Source: CAWAMR01 sp963783095
GTDB lineage: Bacteria; Planctomycetota; Planctomycetia; Gemmatales; Gemmataceae
Assembly: GCA_963783095.1 (NCBI GenBank)
Contig: CAWAMR010000020.1
Coordinates: forward strand, 1 to 64,000
Direction of reading: 5' to 3'
DNA: 64,000 nucleotides
Shown: one piece after another, positions 35,234-44,647 of the stretch
How the letters are laid out: every line of letters begins with the position of its first letter
Numbering within the stretch: position 1 is the stretch's first letter
The notes under the pieces: model-generated
The model's database searches: none
The model's input: only the letters and a program-made list of their open reading frames with translations
Told to the model about the DNA's origin: nothing
Position numbers and translations under genes: made by a program

Positions 35234-37672
35234 ATGTTTGTTCACACCTTCGATCGCTGTGTTCTCATCGGCGTTGCTGTGTCACTGATTCCGGCCATTG
35301 CCTCGGCTCAGCCCAGGATCGAACACATCTCTCCACCTGTTATCGGATGTGGCAAAGTGAGCCGAGTTACATTCGTGGGGAGCGACCTGGCAGGCGCGAT
35401 CGATGTTTGGAACTCTTTACCTTCCGGAATGCTCAAAGCCAAGCTGATCGAGAGTCAATCCGCCAAGGCGATATTCGACATTGAAGCCGCCGGTAATGCT
35501 CCGATCGGTGTCTTCGGCGTCCGCGTCGCCACTCGCGATGGTTTGAGCAATGCCCATCTGTTTCTGATCGACGATCTTCCCGCCAAGGCGCGGAACGCAG
35601 ATGCATCGATGACAGTGGCGCTTCCGGTTGCGGTTTGGGGAACATTTCGCGAGGCCGAAGTCGACCGCTATCGAATCGATGTCAAAGCCGGCCAACAAGT
35701 AAGTTTTGAAGTGGTCGGCAGCCGATTCGGCAAAGATGCCGACCCATTGCTGACGATCCGTGATGGGCACGGCAAGTGGATCGCCGAGCGCGACAACGAT
35801 CCGGGTCTTTACTACGATTTCCGGTTTTCGCATCGATTTGAAGAAGCGGGCAGTTATACGATCGAATTGCGCGATTCTCGTTTTCGAGGCTCGCCCCACA
35901 ACTATTATGTTCTCCGCATGGGCCGGTTTCCCGCCGGTCGTGTGGCATTGCCCGCCGCGGTTCTACCGGGTAGCAACCAAATTTGTTTGCCGGAGATACC
36001 AGGTTCGGCCATATCCGTTGAACTCGCTCCCGCTCGGCTCACCGGTCCGTTTTTCGGCTCGCTTCGTCGGCCCGATGATGAAGGTTCCAGTTGGGTTCCT
36101 TTGACAACAACCTTTCAACAGATCACCGTCGCGCGAGAATGGGATGAACGGCGAGCGAAAGCAAATGAGCTTTCGATTTCGCCCGCGACAACATTCGCGT
36201 TCAATCTTTCTCCGCTGCGCGCCAACCCTCTTTTGTCGGTGGACCGGCTGATTCTCAGCGGCCGGGCACAGGCCACACCCGCAAAAGTCCCCGGGGTGCT
36301 TTGTGGGGTCTTGCGAAAACCCGGCGAACGGCAAATGTTTTTCTTCGCTTTGGCAAAGGGACAGTCGATCCATGTCCTGGCGGAGGCACAGGCGCTGAAC
36401 TCTCCCGCTGATTTGGAAGTGGCGTTGACCGATCGTTTTGGGCGCGACCTGCGCCGAGCCAATGAAAGTCGCGGCGCGTTCCATTTCGATTTCACTTCCG
36501 GAAGCCCCGGAACCTATGGTCTGGCAGTTCGGGATCAACTCCACGATGGCGGCGATGCCTTCGCCTATCGAGTCGTCGTGAGCGACAAGCCGTTCCCGCC
36601 CGATCTGGTCGCGGAGGTTGAAGGACTGACCTTGCCGCAAGGATCATTTCAGCCGATCCCGATTACCGTCACGCGAGCCGGCACTACTGGGCCGATCAAG
36701 TTGAAATTGCTCGGCGTCCCGGCCGGGGTGAAGATTACTCCCGACGAGATCAGTGAAAAAGAAAACGTCGTCGTGTGTAAGTTGCAGGCCGACATAACGG
36801 TGCCGATCGGTGTTCACTCCTTGCAGATTCTGGCGGAAACATCTTCACGGTCAACGCTGGTACGTACTCAGCCCATGATCGATCGACAGATCATCAATGT
36901 CGATCTGATTCCTTTGGCATTGCGCGAGGACCAGCGTCGGCTCCCGCCGTCGCTGACGGATCGCTTCGCACTGCAAATAACGCCTGCAGCACCCTTTACG
37001 ATGGAATTGCCGGAGCCGATCATCGCGCTGCCCCGCTATCAGCAAGCCGACATCCCTATCATCATCACTCGACTACCGGGTTTCGACGCTCCGATCTCGT
37101 TTACGGCGAAGGGCGGCCAACTCGCGGACAAGAAAGAAGGCCGAACCCGCGTCTACGCCGAATTTCCGGAGGCTGCGCTGAAGAATTCGAGAGTCGTCGG
37201 GTCAATCCACTCGAAAATCCTTTCCAATATTGGCAAAACGCTGATTGAGGTAACTGGCTCTACCACCTACCAGGGTCGAAGAATCTCGTTGACCCGGACT
37301 TTCGAACTCAATTTGATTCCCGCTTTCAGCATCACTGCGGAACCCACGAAGGTCTCCTTGTTGCCGGGCGAGTCGGCGAAAGTTCGCTTCGCGGTCAGCC
37401 GAGTCAAGTCGTTCTCCGGCGACGTGATTCTGAAGCTTTCACCGATGCAGGGGATCGAGTTTCCAGAGTCCGTAACCATTCCCAAAGACCAAACCGGAAC
37501 CAAGATTGTCGTCAAGATTCCGATGGATACGACGCCCCGGCAACAGAATCTGCAGGTGGTGGGAACCGCGACGGTCAACGGATTCGAGGAAGAGCAACGT
37601 CACGGCTCGCCGACAATCGAGGTTCGCAAGGTTGAACCGCCGAAGGCCCCCAAGAGCGTCCCGAAGAAATGA
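35234..37672 (+). CDS. Secreted PPC-domain (pre-peptidase C-terminal) planctomycete protein
   Basis: An 812-residue protein. Signal peptide ending IPAIASA. The first 90 residues form an IPT/TIG-like sandwich (PRIEHISPPVIGCGKVSRVTFVGSDL). Residues about 130-240 are a PPC domain: EAEVDRYRIDVKAGQQVSFEVVGSRFGKDADPLLTIRD, and the typical end SYTIELRDSRFRGSPHNYYVLRMG. A second PPC-like segment lies at 350-440 (GERQMFFFALAKGQSIHVL). The rest is repeated Ig-like strands. Exported and extracellular or periplasmic; genes of this type accompany DUF1501/cytochrome genes in planctomycetes. Intact frame. Confidence 0.85.
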   Translation: MFVHTFDRCVLIGVAVSLIPAIASAQPRIEHISPPVIGCGKVSRVTFVGSDLAGAIDVWNSLPSGMLKAKLIESQSAKAIFDIEAAGNAPIGVFGVRVATRDGLSNAHLFLIDDLPAKARNADASMTVALPVAVWGTFREAEVDRYRIDVKAGQQVSFEVVGSRFGKDADPLLTIRDGHGKWIAERDNDPGLYYDFRFSHRFEEAGSYTIELRDSRFRGSPHNYYVLRMGRFPAGRVALPAAVLPGSNQICLPEIPGSAISVELAPARLTGPFFGSLRRPDDEGSSWVPLTTTFQQITVAREWDERRAKANELSISPATTFAFNLSPLRANPLLSVDRLILSGRAQATPAKVPGVLCGVLRKPGERQMFFFALAKGQSIHVLAEAQALNSPADLEVALTDRFGRDLRRANESRGAFHFDFTSGSPGTYGLAVRDQLHDGGDAFAYRVVVSDKPFPPDLVAEVEGLTLPQGSFQPIPITVTRAGTTGPIKLKLLGVPAGVKITPDEISEKENVVVCKLQADITVPIGVHSLQILAETSSRSTLVRTQPMIDRQIINVDLIPLALREDQRRLPPSLTDRFALQITPAAPFTMELPEPIIALPRYQQADIPIIITRLPGFDAPISFTAKGGQLADKKEGRTRVYAEFPEAALKNSRVVGSIHSKILSNIGKTLIEVTGSTTYQGRRISLTRTFELNLIPAFSITAEPTKVSLLPGESAKVRFAVSRVKSFSGDVILKLSPMQGIEFPESVTIPKDQTGTKIVVKIPMDTTPRQQNLQVVGTATVNGFEEEQRHGSPTIEVRKVEPPKAPKSVPKK

Positions 37673-37729
37673 ACGGGGTGCACATCGTCGCCTTTATAGC
37701 GGCACATCATATCATGTTACCATCATTTG

Positions 37730-40492
37730 GTGGATTCTCAAAAACTCGCATTGACTCCAATCGTGACTGTTTCCAACACTGGATCTCCGAAAGATCATTT
37801 CATTCAGGCCCTGGTCCATTCCATGGCTGCGCCGATCGCGGCGGTTGACAGGGAAGGTCGGCAGAGCTTTGTCAACCCTGCATTCTGTCAACTGGTTGGG
37901 TGGACCGAGGACGAACTCCTGGGTCAATTGCCGCCCTTTGTCTACTGGCCGCCCGATGAATTACCGGTCATTCAGACTGCGTTCGATACAGCGCTGAAGG
38001 GGCTTTCACCGCCCACAGGTTTTGAGCTTAGGCTTCATCGAAAAAACGGTGAACAGTTTATCGCTCTGGTTCAACCCGCACCGATGGTCGATAGCAAGGG
38101 GGAATTGCTGGGCTGGGTCGCCAGCGTGCAGGACATCGGCCATCTCAAACAGACCGAAGCCACTCTCCGGGAACGCGAGCAATTCATCGCCCGGGTCACT
38201 CGGGCTGTTCCGGACATCATTCACGTCTACGACTTTCGCGAACAGCGCAACGTATATTCGAATCATCACGGTACCGCCATTCTGGGCTACAGCGGCGAGC
38301 AGCTCCAGGAAATGCGCAATCATCTGCTGACGCGAATCATGCACCCGGAGGACTTGCAAAAAATACCCGAATGGTTCGCGCGCTGGGAACACGCCAGAGA
38401 CGGGCAGATTCTCGAATCTGAATTTCGCCTGCGAACGGCGGCCGGAGAGTATCGCTGGTTTCAAAGTCGCGATACCGTTTTTAAGCGCGATGACCAGGGA
38501 CGAGTCGTCCAAGTGATTGGGGCGGCTCAAGACGTCACCGAACGCAAGCGTTCGGCAGCCACCAGTCAGCAGGCGGAATTGGACCTGCGCGAGAGCGAAC
38601 ATCGCTATCGTCTCCTTGCCGATTATTCCACCGATCTGATCACGCGTGAAGATCCCAATGGCGTCTTCCGCTATCTGTCCCCGGCATGTGTCCGACTCAT
38701 CGGCTATCCTCCCAATGAACTGATCGGGCGGTCCAAATATGAGATTGTCCACCCCATCGACCGGGATCGTGTCTTTCAGTTTCACCTGCGCATGCTCAAG
38801 GACCAGCAGCCTGAGACCTTGACCTACCGGCTTCGAGCCAAGTGGGGAGATTTCGTGTGGTGCGAAACCAGGGCCCAGCCGATCATCGATCCAATTCACG
38901 TCAACGTGGTCGAAATCATAGCAGTCTGGCGCGACGTCACCGATCGCCTGGCTACCGAGGAAGCGCTGCGTCGCAGCGAACAACTTTTTCGCACGCTTGT
39001 CGAGCGCGGTCAGGATGGAATTGTCATGCTCGATGAGGATGGCAATGTTCGATATCTCAGCCCATCGGCGACGCGAATCCTGGGTTACTCCAACCAGGAC
39101 TCGTTGAGCTTAAACCCGCATGCCGTGATCGCGGCCGAGGATTGGCCGATTGTGCAAACTGCATGCGCTCGCGACCTGGAACCGCCGGGAGGGACTGCAC
39201 GCGGCCAGGTTCGCGCCCGGCATCGCGACGGTTCCTGGCGGCACGTCGATTTTGTCGTCACCAACCATCTCGACGACCCGTACATTCGCGCCTACGTGCT
39301 GAATTTCCGCGACATCACCGATCGCGTCGAACTCGAAGCCCAACTACGGCAAATTCAGAAGATGGAAGCGGTCGGGCAACTGGCCGGCGGCATTGCCCAC
39401 GATTTCAACAACATACTGACTGCAATAATCGGCAATGTCAGTCTCTTGCTCGAGGACACTGCAATTCAAGAATCGGTTCATTCGACCCTCCACGCCGTTG
39501 AACGAGCTGCAAGGCGCGCTGCGGAACTGACGAGTCGGCTTCTGGGCTACTCGCGTCGCACGACGCTGCATCTCAAACCCATCCTTATGAATCGCGTCGT
39601 CGAGGAGACCCTCGGTTTGCTCCGGCCAACCATCGACCCGCGTATACTGTTTGAATGGAATCCACCCGGCGATCTTTGGACGATCTCGGCAGATGCGAAT
39701 CAGTTCAGTCAAGTGGTGACGAACCTGTGTCTGAATTCCCGCGATGCCATGCCGCGCGGCGGGAGCCTGCGCGTCGAGACCGACAATATCACCATTGATG
39801 CCGAATATGTGCGGTCCTACATCTTTGCCCGCGAAGGGGAATTCGTTCGTCTCTCGGTGGCCGATACGGGCATCGGAATTCCGCTGGAAGTACAGGCACG
39901 CGTTTTTGAGCCGTTCTTCACGACGAAACCCACAGGACAAGGCACCGGACTCGGTTTGGCGATGGTTTACGGCATCGTCAAAGCACACGAGGGTTGGATC
40001 ACTTGCACCAGTGCGGTCGGCGTGGGGACACGCTTCGACATTTATCTTCCAAGGGCTTTGCAACCCATTGAAGACTCATCTGGGCCTCCAACGACTCCAA
40101 AGAAATCGATGTCCGTTGCCGCGAAAAAGTTCGGCGAGACTGTCTTGTTGGTGGACGATGAACCGGCTCTGCGAACCCTTGGCCGATTCATTCTGGAGCA
40201 GAACGGCTATCGAGTGTTGCTGGCTGAGGATGGCATCGATGCCCTGGAAACATTCCGAGAACTGGGCGATCAAGTGGCCCTGGTCATTCTGGATCTGACC
40301 ATGCCGCGATTGTCGGGCCAGGATACATTCCGTCAATTGCGGGAAACATCTTCCAAGGTACCGGTGTTATTTTGCAGCGGCTATTCCGCCGACCAACTGG
40401 CAGATGTCGGGGAACACGTGAACTTCTTGTGCAAACCTTATCGCCCAGGGGAGTTACTGGAAGCAGTCCGGCAAGCCCTGAATCGCCTTTGA
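37730..40492 (+). CDS. Multi-PAS hybrid sensor histidine kinase
   Basis: About 920 residues. Four PAS domains, roughly 20-130 (AAPIAAVDREGRQSFVNPAFC), 145-275, 280-400 (YLSPACVRLIGYPPNELIG) and 405-525 (GIVMLDEDGNVRYLSPSA), are followed by a HisKA segment GGIAHDFNNILTAIIGN (catalytic His), an HATPase domain (LSVADTGIGIPLEV and GTGLGLAMVYGIVKAHEG), and a C-terminal receiver domain (VLLVDDEPALRTLG, phospho-acceptor Asp in VILDLTMPRLSG, K in CKPYRPGE). No membrane helix is seen, so the sensor is probably cytoplasmic. The start is uncertain: GTG 37730 or TTG 37727. No cognate regulator lies adjacent. Confidence 0.9.
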   Translation: MDSQKLALTPIVTVSNTGSPKDHFIQALVHSMAAPIAAVDREGRQSFVNPAFCQLVGWTEDELLGQLPPFVYWPPDELPVIQTAFDTALKGLSPPTGFELRLHRKNGEQFIALVQPAPMVDSKGELLGWVASVQDIGHLKQTEATLREREQFIARVTRAVPDIIHVYDFREQRNVYSNHHGTAILGYSGEQLQEMRNHLLTRIMHPEDLQKIPEWFARWEHARDGQILESEFRLRTAAGEYRWFQSRDTVFKRDDQGRVVQVIGAAQDVTERKRSAATSQQAELDLRESEHRYRLLADYSTDLITREDPNGVFRYLSPACVRLIGYPPNELIGRSKYEIVHPIDRDRVFQFHLRMLKDQQPETLTYRLRAKWGDFVWCETRAQPIIDPIHVNVVEIIAVWRDVTDRLATEEALRRSEQLFRTLVERGQDGIVMLDEDGNVRYLSPSATRILGYSNQDSLSLNPHAVIAAEDWPIVQTACARDLEPPGGTARGQVRARHRDGSWRHVDFVVTNHLDDPYIRAYVLNFRDITDRVELEAQLRQIQKMEAVGQLAGGIAHDFNNILTAIIGNVSLLLEDTAIQESVHSTLHAVERAARRAAELTSRLLGYSRRTTLHLKPILMNRVVEETLGLLRPTIDPRILFEWNPPGDLWTISADANQFSQVVTNLCLNSRDAMPRGGSLRVETDNITIDAEYVRSYIFAREGEFVRLSVADTGIGIPLEVQARVFEPFFTTKPTGQGTGLGLAMVYGIVKAHEGWITCTSAVGVGTRFDIYLPRALQPIEDSSGPPTTPKKSMSVAAKKFGETVLLVDDEPALRTLGRFILEQNGYRVLLAEDGIDALETFRELGDQVALVILDLTMPRLSGQDTFRQLRETSSKVPVLFCSGYSADQLADVGEHVNFLCKPYRPGELLEAVRQALNRL

Positions 40493-40505
40493 CTCATTCA
40501 TCGTT

Positions 40506-40608
40506 GCAAGTTCCAAGTTCCAAGTTGAAAGACTGCAGATAAGCCAGTCTCTGATGAATTTGGTATGCTGGAACTTGGAACTACTCGAAGGAACTTGGAA
40601 CTTGGAAC
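40506..40608. repeat. Inverted repeat of GTTCCAAG units ending at the queE start codon
   Basis: GTTCCAAGTTCCAAGTT (40510-40526) and AACTTGGAACTTGGAAC (40592-40608) are perfect complements; an extra GGAACTTGGAACTA copy lies at 40570-40583. The distal arm ends two bases before the queE ATG (40610), so the likely ribosome-binding region is inside the repeat. It uses the same unit as 11099-11164. Confidence 0.88.
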
Positions 40609-40609
40609 G

Positions 40610-41251
40610 ATGAATTACGCGGTCAAGGAGATTTACTATACGCTTCAGGGTGAAGGAGCCAACGCCGGCCGAGCAGCAGTGTTTTGTCGCTTCGCAGGCT
40701 GCAACCTCTGGACCGGCAAGGAAGTCGACCGTGGCAAAGCCATCTGTCAATTTTGCGATACCGATTTTGTCGGCACGGATGGGATCAATGGTGGAAAATT
40801 TGCCTCTGGCTCGGAACTTGCCCGGGCAATTGCCAACCAATGGCCTGCCGAGAACGCACACGGGTCGAAGCCGTTTGTCGTCTGCACCGGAGGGGAACCC
40901 TTGCTGCAAATGGATCAGGCTTTCGTGGACGCCCTTCATGCGATTGGCTTTGAAATCGCCATAGAAACCAACGGCACACGATTGCCGCCGGCCGGCATCG
41001 ATTGGATTTGCGTAAGCCCGAAGGCCGGTGCAGAGTGTTTATTGCGATCCGGTCATGAGTTGAAACTGATTTATCCGCAGCTGGGAGCGGAGCCGGAATT
41101 ATTTGAGGAGTTGGCGTTTCGAAACTTCTTCTTACAGCCTATGGATGGCCCAGACCTGCAAAGCAATACCGATCTGTCCATCGAATACTGTTTGCGGCAT
41201 CCCCGCTGGCGGCTCAGTTTGCAAACGCACAAGTACATAGGTATACGATGA
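40610..41251 (+). CDS. queE: 7-carboxy-7-deazaguanine synthase QueE
   Basis: 213 residues from ATG 40610 (MNYAVKEIYYTLQGEGANAG). The start motif YYTLQGEG and the atypical cluster motif C-x14-C-x2-C (CNLWTGKEVDRGKAICQFC) are those of QueE, a radical SAM enzyme. CTGGEPLLQ is the SAM-binding GGEP, IETNGTR is a substrate-binding strand, and CVSPKAG and FFLQPMDGP follow near the end. QueE converts 6-carboxy-tetrahydropterin to 7-carboxy-7-deazaguanine, en route to queuosine or deazaguanine DNA modification. No queC/D/F genes are in the window. The frame is intact. Confidence 0.92.
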   Translation: MNYAVKEIYYTLQGEGANAGRAAVFCRFAGCNLWTGKEVDRGKAICQFCDTDFVGTDGINGGKFASGSELARAIANQWPAENAHGSKPFVVCTGGEPLLQMDQAFVDALHAIGFEIAIETNGTRLPPAGIDWICVSPKAGAECLLRSGHELKLIYPQLGAEPELFEELAFRNFFLQPMDGPDLQSNTDLSIEYCLRHPRWRLSLQTHKYIGIR

Positions 41252-41272
41252 CGGCCTGAAAGGGCATTCAGC

Positions 41273-41526
41273 TCACGGTGCCCAACGAACGGTGACCAGC
41301 CCGGATTCATTTGCCGTTACTTCCCGGCTTTCCACACCATGAGCTTCAAGCCAGTCCAACAAATCGGTTGCCTGGGCCAATGACAGTTCAGAGCGGCTGC
41401 GCCAAATCGGCATGGTCTCGGCAATCGTTTGCGAATCGGTTTCTGCAAGGGCGCAAATGCTCCCATTGGTTCGCTCAATGGGGAAACTGGAGATTTCAAA
41501 AGTAGGGGTTGAGTCAAAGTTGCCAT
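41273..41526 (-). CDS. Small hypothetical protein, one frameshift in a C-run
   Basis: ATG 41526 reads MATLTQP and then shifts. Adding one C to a CCCC run near 41508 restores ...PTFEISSFPIERTNGSIC, ALAETDSQTIAETMPIWRS and ELSLAQATDLLDWLEAHGVESREVTANESGLVTVRWAP, ending at 41273. About 84 residues, acidic, probably an alpha/beta fold. It is convergent with queE, separated by 21 nt. I do not recognise the family; the repaired frame looks much better than any uninterrupted one here. Confidence 0.5.
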
Positions 41527-41761
41527 GATGGGTCTACCCTCATCTACTTTCGCTCTGGAAGTTCCAACAATGGAGTTTAGCCAAAACGAAAGCCCGACTG
41601 AACAATTAAGCCGCAGATTCTGTGCCAATTGTCACGACCGAGAACATAGCTGCGCCGTCTTTCCGGATTTTGACGGTATGTCTTGAAGCATAGATCACAA
41701 ATGGGCGCGATGTGGTACGCTCAGCAGAATTTGAGAAAAAAACAGCCTTTAATTCTTTTGT

Positions 41762-42543
41762 TCAGGCAATTGGATCAATGCGACTTTCAATCAAATTCGA
41801 TAACCGGTCTGCTTGCCGGCCGGCCTCATGCAATACTTCTTGATGATTCAGCGGCGATTCGCTCAATCCCGCAGCACGATTGGTGATGCAGGATATCGCA
41901 GCGCAATGAATTCCCAAGCGATGCCCTGTCTCAATTTCGTGGGCGGTTGACATCCCTACAGCGTCCGCGCCAGCGACACTCGGCGCTCGAATCTCTGCCG
42001 GAGTCTCATAGCACGGACCAGTCACGGCGGCATAAATGCCGCAAAACAAGGGCAGCTCTTGCCCTGCTGCCACCTCCTGAAATCGCGACGACAATTCCGC
42101 GGAATAAGGCGACGACCCAGTTCCAAGACCCATCTCGCGCAGGAATTCGGACGTTGCCAGGACAAATGATCGCGGATAAGCATCAAACTTCCTGGATGCA
42201 GGCAGCTGTGAATACCACCTGCTGCATTTGTGAGGATCAAATAGACGATCCCCAATTCTGCCGCAAACTCAACGGGTCGGGCAACTCGTTCCCAACTATG
42301 CCCTTCGTAAAAGTGCAAACGACCGTGGAAGACGAGGATCGGCCGACCTGCACAAACTCCCACTTCAACCCGGCCGGAATGTCCGGCAACTGCGGTTTGG
42401 ACCAGTCCTGGAACATCTTGAAACGATAACGATGCGTGCGCTTGGAAATGTCGCGGGATTGAGCCAAGACCGGAGCCAAGCACAATGGCAGTGCGAGGGC
42501 GCAACGCCACAACAACAGATAAGAAGTCGGTGAGAGAGTGCAT
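41762..42543 (-). CDS. Purine nucleoside phosphorylase, one frameshift
   Basis: Start chosen at ATG 42543 (MHSLTDFLSVVVALRP), leaving an 87-nt divergent gap to the FhcB gene. The first frame carries AIVLGSGLGSIPRHF and VAGHSGRVEVGVCAGRPILVFHGRLHFYEGHSWERV, then LILTNAAGGIHSCLHPGSLMLIRDHL. After a shift near 42155 the second frame reads GTGSSPYSAELSSRFQEVA, YAAVTGPCYETPAEIRA, AVGMSTAHEIETG and ISCITNRAAGLSESPLNHQEVL. These are the trimeric PNP family motifs (GSGLG, GPCYETP, GMST). It cleaves purine nucleosides phosphorolytically for salvage. Confidence 0.88.
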
Positions 42544-42630
42544 GATTGACTGCACAATGGGAGCCGTTTCGATCGCATGGGCGTTGCTTGAATGGGTGAC
42601 AATGCCATTGGATAGAGTATAACGCATTTC

Positions 42631-43899
42631 ATGGAGAATTATGAAAATGTCGCGTGTACGCGGTGCGGCTGCGTGTGCGACGATGTGAAGGTTGCAGTGG
42701 ACGGTGGTCGGGTTGTTCGAGTCGAACCGCATTGCCCTTTGGCCGAACCTTGGTTCCTCAATCAAGATAGCCTGCAGCCTCCGGGTGCCCGGATCGACGG
42801 CCGAGTTGCCGCGCTCGACGATGCTGTGGCTCGGACCGCCGAGATTCTAAGTGCGGCCCGATCGCCGCTGATCTACGGGCTGTCGCGCAGCAGCACCGAG
42901 GGCCAGAAAGCTGCGATCGCGCTCGCAGAACAAATTGGTGCCACCATCGACTCTACCGCTTCGCTCTGTCACGCCACTTCCATGATGGCGATGCAGGAAG
43001 TGGGCGAAGTCACATGCACGCTCGGCGAGGTCAAGAATCGCTCCGACCTGGTGATCTACTGGGGTTCCAACCCGGTCGAAACACACCCGCGCCACCTCGA
43101 GCGCTATTCGCTTTTGCCCAAAGGGCGTTATGTGCCCGCCGGTCGGGCGGGCCGAACGCTGGTAGTAGCCGATTCCACCCGAACGGCCACCGCAGAGCAA
43201 GCAGACCTGTTTCTTGAAATAGAACCAGGCAGCGACTTCGAAGCGCTGCACACGCTGCGCGCCTGGTGCGCGAAGCTCCGCTGACGGCAAGCGAACGAAC
43301 CGGAGCACCGATGCCGCAATTGCGTGAGCTTGCAACGCGCATGAAGTCTTGCCGGCACGGCATCATCTTTTTCGGTACAGCGCTAAGCATGAGCGGACTG
43401 GGACATCGAAACATCGAGGCTCTGCTCATGTTGGTTCGAGATCTGAACCGGTTCACCCGCTTCTTCGCTCGAAGAATGCGCGTCCAGGGCGACGTGACCG
43501 GAGCGGACACCGTATTGGCGTGGCAGACCGGCTACCCGTTCGGCGTGAATCTGGCGCACGGCTTCGCGCTATAATCCGGGCGAGTTTACCGCCAACGACA
43601 TGCTGGAGCGACACGACGTCGACGCCTGCCTCCTGGTCGGCAGCGAAGGAGTTAGCCGATTTTCGGAATCGGCAGTCGCCCACCTGCGCTGCATCCCGAC
43701 GGTTGTCCTGGATCACCCGACCGAGCAGCCCGTGTTTTCTCCGACCATTCAATTCACAACTGCGGTGTATGGCATTCACCACTCCGGCACGGCCTTTCGT
43801 ATGGACGGAGTCCCCATCCCTCTGCGCGGGTTCCTCTCGACCGCTTATCCGACCGATGCCGATGTATTGAAGCGAGTTCAAGAACGCTTGCCGTTTTGA
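42631..43899 (+). CDS. fhcB: Formylmethanofuran dehydrogenase subunit B (FhcB/FwdB), two frameshifts
   Basis: About 420 residues. Part 1 (to 43284) starts MENYENVACTRCGCVCDDVKVAVDGGRVVRVEPHC, the Fe-S-like Cys motif of molybdopterin-type FwdB/FhcB, with QIGATIDSTASLCHATSMMAMQEVGEVTCTLGEVKNRSDLVIYWGSNPVETHPRH. Part 2 is 43266-43574 (LGHRNIEALLMLVRDLNRFTRFFARRMRVQGDVTGADTVLAWQTGYPFGVN), and part 3 43600-43899. Breaks fall near 43270 and 43570, each one base. In planctomycetes the Fhc complex releases formate from formyl-methanofuran-like carriers in C1 oxidation. No other fhc subunit is nearby. Confidence 0.88.
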
Positions 43900-44059
43900 T
43901 GGAACGACGGCATTCGTGAGTCAACTACTCGATCGAGCCGTCCGGTCGCGAGTTGCCCTCCGGCCTCATCAGGCTGTCGAGGTTCGGGAAGTCATGTTGC
44001 TCGAGAAGCGACTCACCCAGTAAACTGAAAGCAACGAAAAACTCTTTGGAGGAAAGTTA

Positions 44060-44626
44060 ATGGAAGCAACACTAACACTGCCTCAATCACAACCGCTCTA
44101 CTCCGCAGAAGATCTCTTGTTGTTCCGCGACGGGCCACGCTACGAATTGCTCGACGGACGACTCAAGGAGAAAATGATGGGTGCGAAGGCGTCGGGAATT
44201 TGCCTTGAACTAATGATTAGCATTGGAAACTATATCCGCTCGAATCATCTTGCAACAGCCTTTGGCAGTGATGCAGGTTATCAAATGTTTCCGGCTCGCC
44301 CGAACCGAGTTCGATTTCCCGACGGGTCAGTCGTTTGTCAGGGTCGCTTGCCGAATGACGAAATCCCGGATGGGTATATTAGGCTGGCACCGGATCTGGC
44401 GCTGGAAGTCGTTTCTCCCAATGACGAAGCCTACGAAGTGGAAGAAAAGATCGAAGAATATCTACAAGCGGGAGTTCGACTCATCTGGGTCGTCTATCCC
44501 TCAACGAAACGGGTGATGGTGTTCCGCGCCGACGGGACCGTGAGCCGACTCAAGGAGACGGATAGCATCTCCGGTGAGGCGGTCCTGCCTGGATTCAATT
44601 GTGCTTTGGCGGATGTGTTGAAGTAA
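44060..44626 (+). CDS. Uma2-family nuclease, first of a tandem pair
   Basis: 188 residues; strong GGAGGAAA site before ATG 44060. The core: YELLDGRLKEKMMGAKASGI, FPDGSVVCQGRLPNDEIPDGYIRLAPDLALEVVSPNDEAYEVEEKIEEYLQAGVRLIWVVYPSTKRVMVF. The catalytic PD...ExK elements (PDGS, ALEVVSP, EEKIEEYL) are in order. It is 22 nt upstream of a close paralogue, so the pair is one transcript. Function unknown beyond the fold. Confidence 0.88.
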   Translation: MEATLTLPQSQPLYSAEDLLLFRDGPRYELLDGRLKEKMMGAKASGICLELMISIGNYIRSNHLATAFGSDAGYQMFPARPNRVRFPDGSVVCQGRLPNDEIPDGYIRLAPDLALEVVSPNDEAYEVEEKIEEYLQAGVRLIWVVYPSTKRVMVFRADGTVSRLKETDSISGEAVLPGFNCALADVLK

Positions 44627-44647
44627 ACTAATTCAGGAGGATTTTCT

